From Flavobacteriales bacterium UBA7666 (GTDB lineage: Bacteria; Bacteroidota; Bacteroidia; Flavobacteriales_D; Crocinitomicaceae), in contig DLHO01000004.1 in NCBI GenBank assembly GCA_002483265.1, positions 151,886-215,885 on the forward strand: a stretch of 64,000 bases of DNA, in the 5' to 3' direction. Below the pieces are notes generated by a model. The model did not search any database. It was given only the letters and a program-made list of their open reading frames with translations, and was not told where the DNA came from. The position numbers were made by a program, and so were the translations under genes. This document shows, in pieces, positions 1 through 8,248 of this stretch. The stretch's first letter is position 1; each line of letters opens with the position of its first letter.

Positions 1-2
1 TT

Positions 3-767
3 ACACCGGCGTTCAGGAATTATCTGGATAAGCGATTTGTGGTTCCATCTCTAAGTACTCCAAAATTGACGGAAGCTGTTTATTCCAAATCGATTTTTGT
101 AAACAAAGAAAAATACGTGGCATTCCTGAGTAAGTTGACTGAGAAGTCCTTCACAAAACTGGCAAAAGATCCGGGATACAAATTATTTGTAGAGAGTTTC
201 TCCTTAATGCGCGATGAGATTGCAGCTGGGTCGAACGATTACAATGTTGAAATGGATGCCTTATTGAAAGACTTTGTAGAAGGAAAATTGAAAATGTTCC
301 CTGACGGAAAAAACTGGCCGGATGCAAATTCAACGTTGCGAATCACTTATGGTTTGTTGGAAGGTTCTGCTCCGGTCGACGGAATGGCTTATACCGAGCA
401 TACAACATTGAAAGGAATGGTTGACAAATACAATACGGGAAATCCGGACTTTGATCTGGATCAGCGAATGGTTGATTTGTACAATTCGAAGAATTATGGG
501 AATTATTCCCAAAATGGAGAGCTTTGGGTTTGTTTTACAGGTTCAAATCACACTACCGGTGGGAATTCGGGATCACCCGTTTTAGATGCGAATGGAAATC
601 TAATGGGCTTGAATTTCGACAGAAGCTGGGAAAGTACAATGAGTGACTTCTACTTCGATCCGAATCGCTGCAGAAACATTGTAGTAGATATTCGCTACGT
701 GATGTGGGTAATGGATGTTTATTGCGGCGCAAAGAATCTGGTAGACGAAATGGTATTGGTTAAATAG
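3..767 (+). CDS. S46 family dipeptidyl-peptidase, DPP11-like (5' end outside window)
   Basis: This is the C-terminal part (about 254 codons) of a serine exopeptidase that removes dipeptides from peptide N-termini in the periplasm. The frame is open from base 3, so the true start lies upstream of the window and the GTG at 39 is not a start. The catalytic serine sits in a GNSGSP motif (Ser codon 567-569). Eighteen residues later there is an Arg (codon 621-623, in NFDRSWE). In this family, Arg at that place is the DPP11 mark (preference for Asp/Glu at P1), while Gly marks DPP7; this is family knowledge from memory. The usual length is about 700 residues, so roughly two thirds is missing. A terminator hairpin follows at 817-850. 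Membership in S46 is secure; the DPP11 subtype is an inference from one residue. Confidence 0.88.
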   Translation, partial: TPAFRNYLDKRFVVPSLSTPKLTEAVYSKSIFVNKEKYVAFLSKLTEKSFTKLAKDPGYKLFVESFSLMRDEIAAGSNDYNVEMDALLKDFVEGKLKMFPDGKNWPDANSTLRITYGLLEGSAPVDGMAYTEHTTLKGMVDKYNTGNPDFDLDQRMVDLYNSKNYGNYSQNGELWVCFTGSNHTTGGNSGSPVLDANGNLMGLNFDRSWESTMSDFYFDPNRCRNIVVDIRYVMWVMDVYCGAKNLVDEMVLVK

Positions 768-797
768 ACATTAGGATATTAAGACATCAGGATATTA
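766..797. repeat. Tandem 16-base echo repeat
   Basis: Two adjacent copies of a 16-base unit (agacattaggatatta at 766-781 and agacatcaggatatta at 782-797) differ at one base. They overlap the stop codon of the S46 peptidase and lie before its terminator. A third partial unit (ggactt) follows. Similar but unrelated-in-sequence echo repeats occur in other gaps of the window. Confidence 0.7.
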
Positions 798-816
798 GGA
801 CTTGAAATATGAGTTC

Positions 817-850
817 AAAAAAAGCCTTTGGATTTCCAAAGGCTTTTTTT
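817..850. terminator. Bidirectional rho-independent terminator
   Basis: A perfect 16-base inverted repeat (817-832 and 835-850) has a GCCTTTGGA core flanked by seven A on one side and seven T on the other. It therefore gives a U-tract on both strands. It lies between two convergent genes, the S46 peptidase and the T9SS-cargo-like gene. Confidence 0.88.
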
Positions 851-874
851 ATTAAATGAATCCAAGTCTTTATA

Positions 875-1807
875 TCACCTGATTAAATGTAAAACACCAT
901 CTTTAGAAAAAGGGGCGCTATTTGAATCAATTCCGAAAACTTTCCAAAAGTAGACTCCATCAGGTGCTTTTTCATTATTTTTTGTTGTTCCGTCCCAATT
1001 GATTTCTAAATCTGTTGTTTCATAAACCAGATTTCCCCACCGATTGGTAATAATGGTGGTCATTGACTGAACTTTTCCTGAACTGATGGGAATAAAGGTG
1101 TCATTGTAACCATCATTATTGGGTGTGAAAATATTACCAATTACTAGTACGGGATTGAGATTTGTGATGCTAATATCATCGATTCCCATTCTTAGTGTGC
1201 CATCTAAAGAGTAGTCACCATAGTTGGGATCATCATCCAAAGGCATAAATTTTATAACATGCGCAGTTGCGGTTGCTGTAAAGGTTACCTCACGGTATTC
1301 CCAATTCAACTGAAATGAATTTGGGGGTAAGTGACTGATACTCGGAGCTGTTATTCCTATTAAAGTGGTATCCATATATACAGCCCAGGAACCGGAGGTG
1401 TCTAATCCGTTTAGTTGTTTGACATTTGCCTGATAGAATGAAATAGTATAGGTCGAATCAACTTTGAAATAACCCACTTCCTGTTGAATACCTTCGTGAT
1501 AAGCACTAAGCGGATGAGTCATATGCAGCCCCGTCATAAAAGTTTTCCCCGAATGTGGATTTCCCCTCAACCCGTAATAAGTACCATATGCCGGCGAAGA
1601 AGTCGGATAAGTAGATACTAAATCAGGAGTGTCATTTCCCGTAACATCAGTTAGGCAAACAGGATCATCTTTATCAACGGCAAACCAGCCCGGGGCAAGC
1701 TGAGATTTATCGGTAACTATTCCCTCCAGACCTCCATTTTTGAAAAATTGAGAAAAGGTAACGGGATGTAAAGCAACGAATAAAGCTAAAATGAATAGGG
1801 GTTTCAT
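875..1807 (-). CDS. Secreted protein with T9SS type-B (gliding-motility-associated) C-terminal domain
   Basis: A protein of 310 residues, probably exported by Sec and then carried across the outer membrane by the type IX system. The start chosen is the ATG at 1807, which gives a clean signal peptide (MKPLFILALFVALHP, cleavage after TFSQ); a frame upstream to 1840 would add 11 unlikely residues. Residues about 25-215 look like a jelly-roll, carbohydrate-binding-type region (GWFAVD, IDDISI), with no catalytic motif that I recognise. The last 85 residues are the type-B sorting domain: NIFTPNNDGYND, then NRWGNLVYE, W(D)GT and DGVYFWKV. The gene follows gldB-gldC on the same strand, with a hairpin in the gap. 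The sorting domain is secure; the function of the N-terminal part is unknown. Confidence 0.85.
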   Translation of the reverse strand: MKPLFILALFVALHPVTFSQFFKNGGLEGIVTDKSQLAPGWFAVDKDDPVCLTDVTGNDTPDLVSTYPTSSPAYGTYYGLRGNPHSGKTFMTGLHMTHPLSAYHEGIQQEVGYFKVDSTYTISFYQANVKQLNGLDTSGSWAVYMDTTLIGITAPSISHLPPNSFQLNWEYREVTFTATATAHVIKFMPLDDDPNYGDYSLDGTLRMGIDDISITNLNPVLVIGNIFTPNNDGYNDTFIPISSGKVQSMTTIITNRWGNLVYETTDLEINWDGTTKNNEKAPDGVYFWKVFGIDSNSAPFSKDGVLHLIR

Positions 1808-1819
1808 GTTAGAAGTGTT

Positions 1820-1858
1820 AATTGTGAGACGAGAATCCATTGATCTTGTCTCACAATT
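1820..1858. repeat. 11-bp inverted repeat between gldC and the type-B cargo gene
   Basis: AATTGTGAGAC (1820-1830) and GTCTCACAATT (1848-1858) are perfect complements with a 17-base loop. The repeat lies in the 61-base gap downstream of gldC and just upstream of the cargo gene start on the minus strand. There is no T-run after it, so it is a poor terminator. It could be an operator, a leader hairpin or an mRNA-stability element. Confidence 0.55.
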
Positions 1859-1868
1859 TAATGAATTT

Positions 1869-2219
1869 TTATTTCTCAGGCAGAATATCCATCTTCTCTG
1901 CGAAGTGGTAACAATAATCTCTCAAATCTTCAGCAATCAGGTTTTCTCCTGTTGCCTTCTCAAACGTATCTGCCATAGTTAGCAAAGTTTGATGAAAAAA
2001 CTGTTTCATTTCCTCCACAGACATGTCTTTTGTCCAAAGGTCAATTTTCATTGTGTTACTATCTTCCGGATTCCATAAGGAAAGCATCATTGCTTTTGCC
2101 GGCGCATTTGTAATTCCGCCGTCGTCAGCAGACCAATGCATTTCTAAAGGTAAGTTGTTTGCGTTAAGCCCAATTTGTACATTTATTGAAGATCGTTTGT
2201 TTACTATTTCTTCTTCCAT
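1869..2219 (-). CDS. gldC: Gliding motility protein GldC
   Basis: A small soluble protein of 116 residues belonging to the GldC family, linked in Flavobacterium johnsoniae to gliding motility and encoded next to gldB. Family hallmarks seen are the WSADDGG stretch near residue 30, IDLWTKDM near residue 65, and MKQFFHQTLLTMADTFEKAT in the second half, ending in a D-CYHFAEK segment. The start is the ATG at 2219; the frame runs open to 2255 but the extra 12 residues are not family-like. It follows gldB on the same strand after a 96-base gap. No signal peptide is visible, so it is probably cytoplasmic. The biochemical role of GldC is not established. Confidence 0.92.
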   Translation of the reverse strand: MEEEIVNKRSSINVQIGLNANNLPLEMHWSADDGGITNAPAKAMMLSLWNPEDSNTMKIDLWTKDMSVEEMKQFFHQTLLTMADTFEKATGENLIAEDLRDYCYHFAEKMDILPEK

Positions 2220-2288
2220 TTTTCTGTTGTTATGAATATTTGCAAAATTAGTCATCAGGGAACAAAGTTGTATATCAAATCAAACTTT

Positions 2289-2323
2289 CTACCACTATTC
2301 GCTATTGCCTGATCACTAATCGT
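2289..2323. repeat. Degenerate echo repeat between gldB and gldC
   Basis: On the minus strand the stretch reads as loosely repeated words (gattagtgatcaggcaatag, then cgaatagtgg). It shares AGGCAATAG followed by GA(A/G)TAGT-like words with the groES-groEL gap at 13575-13650. It overlaps the last codons of gldB. Its function is unknown. Confidence 0.4.
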
Positions 2324-3341
2324 CTATTTCGTACTCTGATAATAATTCGTTGTATGGTTTGTCCATCAATTGCTGCAAAGTTACATCATATTGTTCCATG
2401 TAGCTGCACACAATGCGATATCCTAAAAATTGACCCAAACGGTCTGGCCCCTTCTGTGGAAGTCCCGAAGTAAATGGCGCTTCCTGCAAAAATGCGGCCT
2501 GATCCTTTTCGCTTTTGACAAACAGCATGTTGTGTTTTACAATGTATTCCCAAAAAGCACGCTCATTTTTTAAAGCCCAGTCATAATCAGTAGCATTATA
2601 TCTTAAAAGAATACGCTCTTCCTGTTCCGGTAAGGCAGCTTTTGTGAGATAGAGTATTTTTCCCCATTGCACCATTGCTTCAATATTATTCATATCCTTT
2701 CCAGGTTCACAAATATGGGTCAAAACCCACGCACAAATGGCATCTCGTTCAAGGTATTCTGGCTCCATTGCTTCTTTGATCCATTCATAGAAAACATCAT
2801 TGGGAAGTTCCTTTATAACGTCTGTTTTAGCTCCCAAATAACGCTCCATACCAACTCCGATTTCATTCTCCGTACAATACATACTCGAAGAAAAGAAGGA
2901 ATTCATGAAAAGAATTGTTTTGGGAAGTTTGGCATTGGGTAAATGCGCATGAATTCGCTTGAAACCATCTTCTATAATCTTCTTCGAGTTATTTGTATTT
3001 GGAAATTTCTCATCAATCCGTTTGGATAAGCGCTTGTAATAAGGGTTATGCGTAAAATCTACCCAGTTTGCCTGAAAAGCAGTGTCTTTTGGAAGCCCGG
3101 TTTTGTAACAATAATAGAATTGATAATCAATAATCTCCGGAAATTCTTGAGACAATTCAAAAATTTCAGTGCCCAATTGTTCTTCCGGAGTATGGGTAAT
3201 AATGCTGTCTAAAGGAACACGATCCAGCTTATATTTACTGGTTGAAATATCTACATTCAGTAAATTATCCGAGCAGGATTGCACAATAAGCAACGCCAAT
3301 AAGGCCAGAGAAAGCAATCCGATTTTTTGTATAAATTTCAT
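2316..3341 (-). CDS. gldB: Gliding motility lipoprotein GldB
   Basis: A lipoprotein of 341 residues required for gliding in F. johnsoniae. The lipoprotein signal is clear: a hydrophobic run followed by IVQSC, with the lipidated Cys at residue 23. The body carries GldB-family features, including a QFYYCYKTGLP region, MNSFFSSS, the GVGMERYLG stretch in the middle and YRIVCSYME close to the C-terminus. I chose the ATG at 3341; the TTG at 3350 would put charged residues ahead of the signal. A candidate -7 box lies only six bases upstream (3348-3355). It is the first gene of a gldB-gldC unit and is divergent from the barrel protein at 3409. Confidence 0.92.
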   Translation of the reverse strand: MKFIQKIGLLSLALLALLIVQSCSDNLLNVDISTSKYKLDRVPLDSIITHTPEEQLGTEIFELSQEFPEIIDYQFYYCYKTGLPKDTAFQANWVDFTHNPYYKRLSKRIDEKFPNTNNSKKIIEDGFKRIHAHLPNAKLPKTILFMNSFFSSSMYCTENEIGVGMERYLGAKTDVIKELPNDVFYEWIKEAMEPEYLERDAICAWVLTHICEPGKDMNNIEAMVQWGKILYLTKAALPEQEERILLRYNATDYDWALKNERAFWEYIVKHNMLFVKSEKDQAAFLQEAPFTSGLPQKGPDRLGQFLGYRIVCSYMEQYDVTLQQLMDKPYNELLSEYEIDD

Positions 3342-3347
3342 ATTGGT

Positions 3348-3355
3348 CAAAAATA
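3348..3355 (-). promoter_or_regulatory. Candidate -7 box (TATTTTTG) for gldB
   Basis: On the minus strand TATTTTTG matches the Bacteroidetes -7 consensus TAnnTTTG and ends six bases before the gldB ATG. The nearest TTG (3369-3371) is only 13 bases away, shorter than the usual 17-19. It shares the short divergent gap with a second box at 3382-3389 on the plus strand. Confidence 0.4.
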
Positions 3356-3381
3356 ATCATTCTAGTCTCAATGAAAGAAAC

Positions 3382-3389
3382 TATATTTG
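3382..3389 (+). promoter_or_regulatory. Candidate -7 box (TATATTTG) for the barrel gene
   Basis: TATATTTG matches TAnnTTTG exactly and lies 19 bases before the ATG at 3409. No TTG is found at the usual 17-19 bases upstream, so only half of the promoter is seen. Confidence 0.4.
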
Positions 3390-3408
3390 GTTCACTTTTA
3401 TATAACTT

Positions 3409-4278
3409 ATGAAAAGATTAATAGTAACATGTTTAGCTGTAAGTATTTCAGCTTCAATCTTCGCTCAGGACAAACCGGCTGGAGCAGATAAAAAAGTAAA
3501 TATGGGTCTTGCTTATCAGTTAGGCTTGAACTTCACTAAACCGGGAACCACAGCGATTGATAAAGATGGTGTTGGTGTTCAAAATGCCTTTGGGTTGAAT
3601 ATCAATTTCAATTTCAATGAAAATATTGGTTTTGCTACAGGTGTAGAGTTTGATTTTGAATCTTACAAATTGACTGTAAATGCAATTAACGGAAATACCT
3701 ACTATTACTATAGTGATAGAACAATCATTCAGGAGGAGGATGTGAAAGATCCTAATACGGATGATGTATTTCAATTGACAGGAAGAAAGTATAAAAATAT
3801 CTATGCAACAATTCCAACCATGTTGATGTTCAGAACGAATGCTTTGGGTGATTTCCGTTACTATGGGAAATTCGGAGCGAGAACAAGTTTCTTGGTGAAA
3901 TCAACTAAAACAGATCAAGGAAATATTTTCGGAGGCGGAGCAAATGGAACAAGCATTGATGCAATTGAGTTAGGATCAACAGTTTACCCGTCAACAACTT
4001 CTGAAATGGAAGGAATGAAAACACCTTATGGAAATGACGTAAGTATTATCCGTTGTTCATTAGGTTTGGCAGGTGGTGCTCAGTGGAACTTTACAGGAAA
4101 CACCATGTTGTTTGCTGAATTAGGTTTCTACTACGGTTTAACACCAATCAATATTGAAGGAAGTGGTAAAAACAAAACATTATTCAATAGAAATCCGGGA
4201 GCTCCGGGTTCAAGTGATTATTTCGGTTTGAAAACTACTCAAACTCAGTTTTGTTTGAAAATTGGTATTTTGTTCTAA
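3409..4278 (+). CDS. Outer-membrane beta-barrel protein, unknown role
   Basis: A protein of 289 residues with a Sec signal peptide (MKRLIVTCLAVSISASIFAQ, mature start near D21). The rest alternates short beta strands with glycine and aromatic residues, e.g. NINFNFNENIGFATGVEFDF and RYYGKFGARTSFLV, and ends with a strand terminating in Phe, as expected for an integral outer-membrane barrel. It resembles the broad porin-like or PorT-like barrel families of Bacteroidetes, but no diagnostic motif assigns it to one. It is divergent from gldB, which makes a T9SS or gliding connection possible but unproven. A strong terminator follows. Confidence 0.75.
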   Translation: MKRLIVTCLAVSISASIFAQDKPAGADKKVNMGLAYQLGLNFTKPGTTAIDKDGVGVQNAFGLNINFNFNENIGFATGVEFDFESYKLTVNAINGNTYYYYSDRTIIQEEDVKDPNTDDVFQLTGRKYKNIYATIPTMLMFRTNALGDFRYYGKFGARTSFLVKSTKTDQGNIFGGGANGTSIDAIELGSTVYPSTTSEMEGMKTPYGNDVSIIRCSLGLAGGAQWNFTGNTMLFAELGFYYGLTPINIEGSGKNKTLFNRNPGAPGSSDYFGLKTTQTQFCLKIGILF

Positions 4279-4300
4279 ATAATACGGAATTAGTTCTTAT

Positions 4301-4339
4301 AAATCCCGTCTTGGCTCAGCCAAGACGGGATTTTTTTTT
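4301..4339 (+). terminator. Rho-independent terminator (CCCGTCTTGGCT hairpin)
   Basis: A perfect 16-base inverted repeat (4301-4316 and 4318-4333) is followed by a run of T to 4339. The core is nearly the same as that of the hairpin after gldN at 29344-29379. Confidence 0.9.
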
Positions 4340-4358
4340 ATTTTTACTATCGAGATTT

Positions 4359-5135
4359 ATGGAAAAAGAACTAGAAGTAATCGATTATATATCAAATTGG
4401 TTGAAGCAATATGCTTTAAACGCGGGAGTAAACGGATTTATCGTAGGAATATCGGGAGGAGTAGATAGTGCGGTAACCTCTGCACTTTGTGCTAAGACAG
4501 GAATGAAAGTACTCGTATTGAATATGCCTATCCGTCAAACAAAATCTGAATTTGGAAGAGCAACGGAACACATCGACTGGTTGCAAACACATTTCCCAAA
4601 TGTAGAAGCTCATACCATCGATTTAACAGACGCTTTCCATCAACTCGAAAAAACATTTCCGCTAAATACAGTAGGAAATCACCTTGCAATGGCAAATTCC
4701 AGAGCAAGATTGAGAATGACTACATTGTACGCTTTAGGTCAGACACATGGACTTTTGGTTACCGGAACAGGTAATAAAATTGAGGACTTTGGAGTTGGGT
4801 TCTTTACAAAATACGGAGACGGTGGGGTTGATCTTAGCCCAATTGCTGATTTAACCAAGACAGAAGTTTTTGAATTAGCTGGCGCCTTGAATATTGTTGA
4901 ATCTATTTTGATTGCAAAACCTACAGATGGTTTGTGGGAAGATGGCCGTTCTGATGAAGATCAGATGGGAGCAACTTACCCGGAATTGGAATGGGCAATG
5001 GGTTTCAAAGGAAATGAAGAGACATTGAATGCGCGACAAAAAGAAGTACTGACAATTTACCGTAAGCTGAATAAAGCAAATAAGCACAAAATGGAACCTA
5101 TTCCAGTTTGTTTACTTCCGGAGAACATCAAATGA
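4359..5135 (+). CDS. nadE: NH3-dependent NAD+ synthetase
   Basis: A cytosolic enzyme of 258 residues that amidates nicotinic acid adenine dinucleotide to NAD+ using ammonia and ATP. The pyrophosphate-binding P-loop SGGVDSAV is at residues 32-39. Family stretches NSRARLRMTTLYALGQ, VTGTGNKIEDFGVGFFTKYGDGGVD and KPTDGLWEDGRSDEDQ follow in order. There is no glutaminase domain, so it depends on free ammonia or a separate donor. The start is the ATG at 4359; the frame is open to 4251 only because it reads through the upstream terminator. Its stop overlaps the start of the next gene by four bases (ATGA), so the two are probably translationally coupled. Confidence 0.93.
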   Translation: MEKELEVIDYISNWLKQYALNAGVNGFIVGISGGVDSAVTSALCAKTGMKVLVLNMPIRQTKSEFGRATEHIDWLQTHFPNVEAHTIDLTDAFHQLEKTFPLNTVGNHLAMANSRARLRMTTLYALGQTHGLLVTGTGNKIEDFGVGFFTKYGDGGVDLSPIADLTKTEVFELAGALNIVESILIAKPTDGLWEDGRSDEDQMGATYPELEWAMGFKGNEETLNARQKEVLTIYRKLNKANKHKMEPIPVCLLPENIK

Positions 5136-7384
5136 TGGGGAGAGGAACAACTCTTTTTTTGTGCTCGCTGATTGTTTTCTTTCAGTCGGTGGGACAAAAT
5201 GATTTTAATCACTACAAACCACTGAGCAGTAAAGGCTCTGTTCCAAAAGATTTTTCTAATTCGACACTCACAAAAATTAAGCAGGATAACAGGGAAGACC
5301 TGAAATCATTAAACTTAAGAAAGAGAGAGTTTTTCGTTGAGCAAATCAATTATTCCATTGATGAGATTTTGCACTCAGGAAATGTAACTTTCGGAGATAC
5401 AATCAGTAGTTACCTGCAACAGTTGGGTGACAGATTAATTGCCGGCGAAACCAACCTGAGAGGAAAACTTCGCTTTTATGTCTATAATTCTACCGAAGCT
5501 AATGCATTTTCCACCAGGCAGGGAATCGTATTTGTGACAACCGGATTAATCGCCCAATTAACCTCTGAAGCTCAGCTGGCTTTTGTACTGTCGCACGAAA
5601 TTATCCATTATCAGGAACATCATGTGCTGGATCTCTTTGAATATGCAAGCCAAGAAAAATTTTATTCATACAATGAAAAAACACGTTTTCTAAGCAATTA
5701 TTCACGGGAAAATGAACTGGAAGCTGATCGTTTGGCAGTGAAAATGGTACATGATGCCGGTTACAAATCTGCTGAAATAAACAAGACCTTTGATGTACTG
5801 CTTTATTCGTATTTGCCATTTGAAGAAATGAAACTTGATAAAAGGTATTTCAATACCGATGAATTATACGTTCCTGAAATGTATTTCGAGTTCAAACGAA
5901 ATGAAATCTCTGCAAAGTTTAAATACAACGACTACCTGATGTCTCATCCGAATTTGGCTAAGAGAAAAGAACAGGTTGTAGACCAGATTTCCAAATTTAA
6001 AGAATGGGAAAAGGAAGTGTTGTATGAAGATAGTCTTCAGTTTTTCTACATCCGTGATGTTTCGCGATTTGAATATGTTTTAAATAAAGTATATGCGGAA
6101 GAGCCTGTTGAAGCGCTTTATGCAATCTACATCTTGGAGAAAAAATATCCGGAATCCAGCTTTTTGAAAAGCTATAAGTCACAAGCTTGGTTGGATATCA
6201 TGAAACTCACTATTAAAAAGGAGACCTTCTCATATACAAATTCGTCATTTAACCGAAAAAAACAACGGTACTACGAAGGACAAATCTCTATTTTGAATCA
6301 ATTCATTACAGTTCTCCCGAAAACCGGAAAATTGGCGATGGGATTGCGCATTATTTACGATGCATATCACTCAGACACAACGAATTTAATTGCTAAGAAG
6401 TGCTATGAAACTGCAATCCACTTAGTAGTTAAGAGTGATGATTTTGAAACGAGTAAGTTTTCGACAAAGAACTTCAGGGAAACACTTGCCTACCTAAAGG
6501 AATTAAAACAAGATACTTCTTCCAAATCCAAATTACATGCAGTAGAATGGGATAAGTATGCTGTAATTGAAAACCAGTCGAAAGGAGTGACAGAGGATTT
6601 TGGAATTGATTCTACAAAGTTTTTCATGTACGGAATTTCAGATATTATTCGGGACAGCAGCTTCTTAAAAAAGTTCAAACAATTTTCTGCAAAAAAGAGT
6701 ATTCTTGACAAGAATAAAGACGATTTTAACCTGATGACAGATGTGGAACAGGAGAATGTGGAATACTTCAAATACGATAATGAAGTTCATTTGAAGATGG
6801 ATTCCATGCTTGTATTTCAACCTGCCATTTTTGAAACCACCAAATCGAGTGAAATTGATGTATATAAAACCTTTAAAACGAGAGATCTGGTTTTTAAAGA
6901 GATTTATTCCAATGCCGAAGATTTGAACATGCATGTAAAAAGTTTGAGTCTGAAGGATTTGGAGACATTAAGTGCCGAAGATTGGAATGATTACTCGCTG
7001 CTTCAACGCAGTTTAACGCGTGCCATTAGTGATTATGAAAATGATTATTTCGTATTGGACATACCAAATCTGAATCAGATCAATGCGAAGTTTAAGACAG
7101 AGAAATTATTGTTTTTAGAATACCAGCATGTATATGCTCCGGATTTGTATTTTGGAAATATTGCATTATTCACTGTGCTGCTACCTGTAGGATTGGTTTA
7201 TTTCCCGATAGCCATTCTTTCAGGACATTATTCCGATTGGCAATTCTATGTGCTGGATCTGAAAACCGGAGAATTGGTTTTAGACAGATCATACTATGTG
7301 AATGAGCCCGCTTCGAAGCATAGCATCGGTTCACGATTGAACGGCATGTTTCATCAATTAAAACAAGCAAAGAATGATTATTAG
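5132..7384 (+). CDS. M48 family metalloprotease with long C-terminal region
   Basis: A protein of 750 residues with a signal peptide (GTTLFLCSLIVFFQSVGQ). The zinc site is HEIIH at residues 155-159, and the third ligand is probably E195 in the NELEAD stretch, which is the M48 (Oma1/BepA-like) pattern. The protease domain is preceded by VTTGLIAQLTSEAQLAFVLS, typical of the family. About 400 residues follow with no recognised domain. They include acidic and lysine-rich segments and one hydrophobic stretch near the end (NIALFTVLLPVGLVYFPIAIL), which may be a membrane segment. I chose the start at 5132, which makes an ATGA overlap with nadE and the best signal peptide. It overlaps the next gene by 11 bases. 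It probably acts in the periplasm in protein quality control; substrate unknown. Confidence 0.82.
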   Translation: MMGRGTTLFLCSLIVFFQSVGQNDFNHYKPLSSKGSVPKDFSNSTLTKIKQDNREDLKSLNLRKREFFVEQINYSIDEILHSGNVTFGDTISSYLQQLGDRLIAGETNLRGKLRFYVYNSTEANAFSTRQGIVFVTTGLIAQLTSEAQLAFVLSHEIIHYQEHHVLDLFEYASQEKFYSYNEKTRFLSNYSRENELEADRLAVKMVHDAGYKSAEINKTFDVLLYSYLPFEEMKLDKRYFNTDELYVPEMYFEFKRNEISAKFKYNDYLMSHPNLAKRKEQVVDQISKFKEWEKEVLYEDSLQFFYIRDVSRFEYVLNKVYAEEPVEALYAIYILEKKYPESSFLKSYKSQAWLDIMKLTIKKETFSYTNSSFNRKKQRYYEGQISILNQFITVLPKTGKLAMGLRIIYDAYHSDTTNLIAKKCYETAIHLVVKSDDFETSKFSTKNFRETLAYLKELKQDTSSKSKLHAVEWDKYAVIENQSKGVTEDFGIDSTKFFMYGISDIIRDSSFLKKFKQFSAKKSILDKNKDDFNLMTDVEQENVEYFKYDNEVHLKMDSMLVFQPAIFETTKSSEIDVYKTFKTRDLVFKEIYSNAEDLNMHVKSLSLKDLETLSAEDWNDYSLLQRSLTRAISDYENDYFVLDIPNLNQINAKFKTEKLLFLEYQHVYAPDLYFGNIALFTVLLPVGLVYFPIAILSGHYSDWQFYVLDLKTGELVLDRSYYVNEPASKHSIGSRLNGMFHQLKQAKNDY

Positions 7385-8195
7385 AACGGTACTTCTTTTT
7401 TGCTTGGTATGCTGCGCTTCATTTTCGAAGGCTCAGGAAGTTGGGTATTATGGACACCGCATTTTTTTGGAGCTGGACGGACAAGGACAAATTCCGCTAT
7501 TACAAAATATTTTTGGAGAGCGTAAAGGCTATGTTTCAAAGAATGAAACGCTGAATAGTTCCTATAACCTGCTTGATTTGGCTTATAGAGCAAGCTTGAA
7601 CATCGCAATCACTGAATCTGTGGGGTTCGGCCTCGAATTTTCACAACGTTTTTATAAAGTCAATTTGCAGTCAGTTGATGAGATCACGCGTAATTTTACA
7701 GATACGAGTGGAAACATGGTCATAGAGCATTTGCCTGCAAAAGTGGCTTATCTTCCAATTCGTGAAAGTGTTTTTATGCCTAAAGTCCTGATCTCATTGA
7801 ACGATAGCCGCGTGCCTTGTGGCTTTGCAAGTGAAATTGGCATTGGCTACTCTCTGATTCAACTCCCAAACAGAAATCTGGAGTTCGAACTATTAGATCC
7901 ACAGATTCCGGATCAGACTTCACAAGTAAAAGAAAAATTATTGGATTCGCGTGTAGAAGAATTTCGTGGATTGGTTTTTATGTATGGTTTTAGAATGAAC
8001 TATCCGATTACGAAACGCGTGTTGTTCCACATAGGTTTCCGCTATCAATATGCCATGCAATTCAGCAAAAAGAAATTCCGGCGAATGGGCGAATCCGAAT
8101 ATTGGTTTTCCGGAAGAGAATTGTGGTCGAAAGTAAATCTCAGAAGACAACTCGGAATTTTCAGCTTCGGAACAGGTCTTACGTTTACACTATAA
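7374..8195 (+). CDS. Putative outer-membrane beta-barrel protein
   Basis: A protein of 273 residues with a signal peptide (TVLLFCLVCCASFSKAQ). The mature part has alternating beta-strand segments such as SVGFGLEFSQRFYKVNL, VLFHIGFRYQYAMQF and a final GIFSFGTGLTFTL ending in Leu after a strand, suggesting an 8- to 12-stranded barrel. Its start lies inside the last codons of the M48 protease gene (11-base overlap), so the two are very likely made from one transcript and may work together. No family was recognised. Confidence 0.68.
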   Translation: MIIRTVLLFCLVCCASFSKAQEVGYYGHRIFLELDGQGQIPLLQNIFGERKGYVSKNETLNSSYNLLDLAYRASLNIAITESVGFGLEFSQRFYKVNLQSVDEITRNFTDTSGNMVIEHLPAKVAYLPIRESVFMPKVLISLNDSRVPCGFASEIGIGYSLIQLPNRNLEFELLDPQIPDQTSQVKEKLLDSRVEEFRGLVFMYGFRMNYPITKRVLFHIGFRYQYAMQFSKKKFRRMGESEYWFSGRELWSKVNLRRQLGIFSFGTGLTFTL

Positions 8196-8248
8196 TTCCG
8201 GATTGGTTTTTAGGAGTCTATTTTTTATAATTTTTGTGTAATTCGCAA

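Noticed and set aside
766..797. Tandem repeat considered as a CRISPR remnant
   Set aside because: Only two adjacent 16-base units without spacers; no cas genes in the window.
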